From NCBI RefSeq assembly GCF_900104525.1, contig NZ_LT629711.1:3658001-3722000 (forward strand): 64,000 bases of DNA. The letters are read 5' to 3'. A model generated the notes under the pieces. That model was not told the DNA's origin. It saw only the letters and a program-made list of their open reading frames with translations, and ran no database searches. The first letter of the stretch is position 1. Every line of letters begins with the position of its first letter. Positions 63,201 to 64,000 of this stretch are shown here, one piece after another. The position numbers and the translations under genes were made by a program. Source of the stretch: Pedococcus dokdonensis. Its GTDB lineage: Bacteria > Actinomycetota > Actinomycetes > Actinomycetales > Dermatophilaceae.

Positions 63201-64000
63201 GCGGCTGGAAGACCTCGGTCACGATCGCCGGCCAGGGCACGTATGCCCTGAACGCGGCTGACGGGTCCGTCACCTTCACCCCGGCGCAGCGCTTCACCGG
63301 CACCGGCACGACCCTCCCCTACGAGGTGCGTGACACCAACGGCACCCGCGCCGCGGCCACCCTCACCGTCACCGTCAACGTGCCCGGACCGCCCACGGCG
63401 AACCCGGACGCCCAGACCACCAAGCAGGGTGTGGCCACCACCGTCGACCTGCTCGACGACGACACCGCCGACACCAACTCGGTGCTGATCCCCTCGACGA
63501 CCCGTCTCTACGACGCCGTGACCGGCACCTGGGTCACCACGCTGACCGTGGCCGGCCAGGGCACCTGGACGGTCGACACCACCACCGGTGTCGTCGCCTT
63601 CGCGCCGGTCCGCGCGTTCACGGGCGACGCTGTGCAGACCTACCGCGTGAAGGACGAGACCGGCCAAATCGCCGCCTCGACCGTCACCGTGACGGTCACC
63701 CCGGTCACCCCGGTCGCGAAGAACGACTCCGCGACCACGCCGTTCGCCCACGCCGTCGACGTGACCGTGCTCGGCAACGACGCCAAGGGTGACGACAGCG
63801 CTCCGCTCGACTCCTCCTCGGTGCAGCTCAAGGACTCCGACGGCACCTGGAAGACGTCCGTCACGGCCGACGGCCAGGGCACCTTCGCGGTGCAGGGCGA
63901 CGGCTCGGTCCGGTTCACCCCGGCCGACGGGTTCTCCGGCCCGGTCGACGTGGTGACCTACCGCGTCGCCGACAGCAACGGCACGCACGCCTCGGCCACG
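60233..64000 (+). CDS. CshA-like tandem-repeat surface adhesin, incomplete at window end
   Basis: TTG 60233, with AGGAGAG six bases upstream, opens a frame that stays open for 1256 codons to the window end. Signal peptide about 1-35 (VLAFGATVVVALLAPIAAAQA). Residues 36-270 form a non-repetitive N-terminal domain resembling the CshA adhesin head (WSGSGATSRTAPGGSQTLNY, LNPVIHLGGLGGYVG). A GEVED domain follows (FRLGYTDTQITG, SGEVEDYQVAI, about 380-405). From residue 406 come eight repeats of about 107 residues, each with DPADNTYK-like, QGTWTVD and a YRVxDxNG ending, as in CshA fibril repeats. Likely wall-linked and involved in attachment. The C-terminal anchor lies outside the window. Confidence 0.88.
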   Translation, partial: MRAVWGQGTRRVLAFGATVVVALLAPIAAAQAYEAPTGTFASGAAAFGSGVTQTWSGSGATSRTAPGGSQTLNYKGYASTIYSPAMSAGTQVQLMETTLGGCPGNGTCSGLGTLTVAFSQPVLNPVIHLGGLGGYVGSAVFHDTFTLVGGGTLTKVGSGTNFTVSGNTITATNDSTSVTCDAVSGPASALSACGSVRLNGLVSSATFNVGAVSGGTSGTLGSSSIDEFSAVATIDSDFGDAPTSIDGTTDGARHAVGGLKLGSSITPDATTGVTALNPTQSPNAGASATGDAGDDGVNPGTISTLSSTYSATVALAGATKAARLCGWVDFNKNNNFQTNAVEQSCVNVAAGQTTATLNWSGLSGLTIGTTYARFRLGYTDTQITGKPNGPADSGEVEDYQVAIITPAAPTASSDAISTPQNVNKTVDLLANDSAVLGLNATTVVLRDPADNTYKKTVTIANQGTWTVDATTGIVTFNPVTAFVGNATTLAYRVADTAGRTTAAQLATTVTAVTPVASNDSKSTAYNTATTVDVLGNDNPGNAAIPLDKATVKLLDPADGTFKTAVTVAGKGTFTVDATTGAVTFTPVAGFVGTAGPLTYRVADANGTTTTATLTVTVALPAAPVANPDTATTPQNVNVALNPLTNDTKAAGVSLVPSSLVLRDPADNTFKTTVTIAGQGTYTVNTTNGTVDFDPVAAFTGNASALTYRITDSTGQNATSTIAVTVTPITPTAVDNSAAATFNTAVTIPVLGNDTAGAASAPLDATSVKLRDPADNTYKTGVTIAGKGTFTVDTTGVVTFTPVNGYQGVVGPVTYRVLDTNGTAATAAISVGVNAPAPPVAADDSATTLQGKPVTLVLLGNDSPGPTGAALVPGSVQLKDPATGTWKTSFAVAGQGFWSVDSNGAAAFTPIAAFSGTATSVDYRVSDANGAVASATARVTVTKVTPTAKNDSDTTAYEVPVTVALLGNDSAGNVAVPLVPGSVRLQDPADSGWKTSVTIAGQGTYALNAADGSVTFTPAQRFTGTGTTLPYEVRDTNGTRAAATLTVTVNVPGPPTANPDAQTTKQGVATTVDLLDDDTADTNSVLIPSTTRLYDAVTGTWVTTLTVAGQGTWTVDTTTGVVAFAPVRAFTGDAVQTYRVKDETGQIAASTVTVTVTPVTPVAKNDSATTPFAHAVDVTVLGNDAKGDDSAPLDSSSVQLKDSDGTWKTSVTADGQGTFAVQGDGSVRFTPADGFSGPVDVVTYRVADSNGTHASAT
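61450..64000 (+). repeat. Tandem CshA-type repeats with two alternating versions
   Basis: Repeat units begin near 61450, 61765, 62091, 62413, 62731, 63060, 63382 and 63700, about 315-329 bp each. Odd units open P-x-A/P-P-x-A with D-x-x-T-T and even units open TPxAxND or close to it, so the longer repeat period is about 640 bp. The eighth is cut by the window edge. Confidence 0.8.

Noticed and set aside
60761..63988. Open frame of 1075 codons on the minus strand
   Set aside because: It is antisense to the CshA-like repeats. The plus-strand frame has a signal peptide, ribosome site and recognisable domains; the minus frame is Gly/Arg/Val/Asp-rich with no homology pattern.
61450..64000. Regular repeats as a possible CRISPR array
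   Set aside because: Units are over 300 bp, imperfect, and lie in a continuous coding frame.

Overview
The window is GC-rich DNA with dense, mostly co-directional genes, many GTG starts and ATGA/GTGA stop-start overlaps. Together with Lsr2, a conservon (Cvn) cluster, mycobacterial-type NHEJ genes, a class E-type LALTG sorting signal and a DUF3180/folate/FtsH cluster, this points to an actinobacterium, most likely Micrococcales (an Intrasporangiaceae-like genus). That placement is inference from gene content; no rRNA gene is present to test it.

Layout. 1-8.2 kb: potassium module, a divergent DUF4118 membrane protein (cut by the window edge), then kdpFABC and the kdpDE two-component genes. 8.2-13.7 kb: a complete conservon, with a sensor-kinase-like CvnA carrying a tail of about 675 residues, a roadblock protein, a DUF742 protein and a Ras-like GTPase, closed by a strong hairpin. 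13.7-18 kb: a P-loop kinase/LLM oxidoreductase fusion, a VOC protein, an alpha/beta hydrolase and an MFS transporter. 18-24.5 kb: NlpC/P60 wall hydrolase behind an AT-rich leader, pyrophosphatase, PBP4-type carboxypeptidase, a DUF2342-type metalloprotease, tilS and hpt. 24.5-31.4 kb: ftsH, folE, an MprF-like gene, folP, a folB-folK fusion and a DUF3180 gene. 31.4-35.4 kb: an isolated nuoD, a lipoprotein, a P450 and a MidA/NDUFAF7-type methyltransferase. 35.4-36.5 kb: an AbiEi/DUF559-type gene between two inverted copies of a covarying palindrome. 36.5-41.4 kb: pantothenate and NAD synthesis (DUF2520 reductase, panC, panD, nadB, nadC). 41.5-46 kb: LALTG surface protein, lysS, a small membrane protein, lsr2 and a FhuF-like protein. 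46-48.9 kb: NHEJ repair (separate LigD polymerase and ligase genes divergent from ku). 48.9-53.6 kb: PadR-controlled ABC exporter, Fpg/Nei glycosylase, a secreted protein and a CGNR regulator with palindromic operators. 53.6-58.7 kb: S1C protease-MoxR-DUF58-VWA-VWA operon. 58.7-64 kb: a phenylacetate-CoA ligase and the first 1256 codons of a CshA-like repeat adhesin that runs off the window.

Most of this is ordinary chromosomal content. The parts that stand out are the palindrome-flanked DUF559 gene, a second palindrome at a domain junction inside the P-loop/LLM fusion, the pairing of a lone NuoD with a MidA-type methyltransferase, a 17-bp sequence shared by the leaders of the conservon and the adhesin, and the frequent word TATGCCG. 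No tRNA, rRNA, CRISPR array, transposase or prophage was seen.
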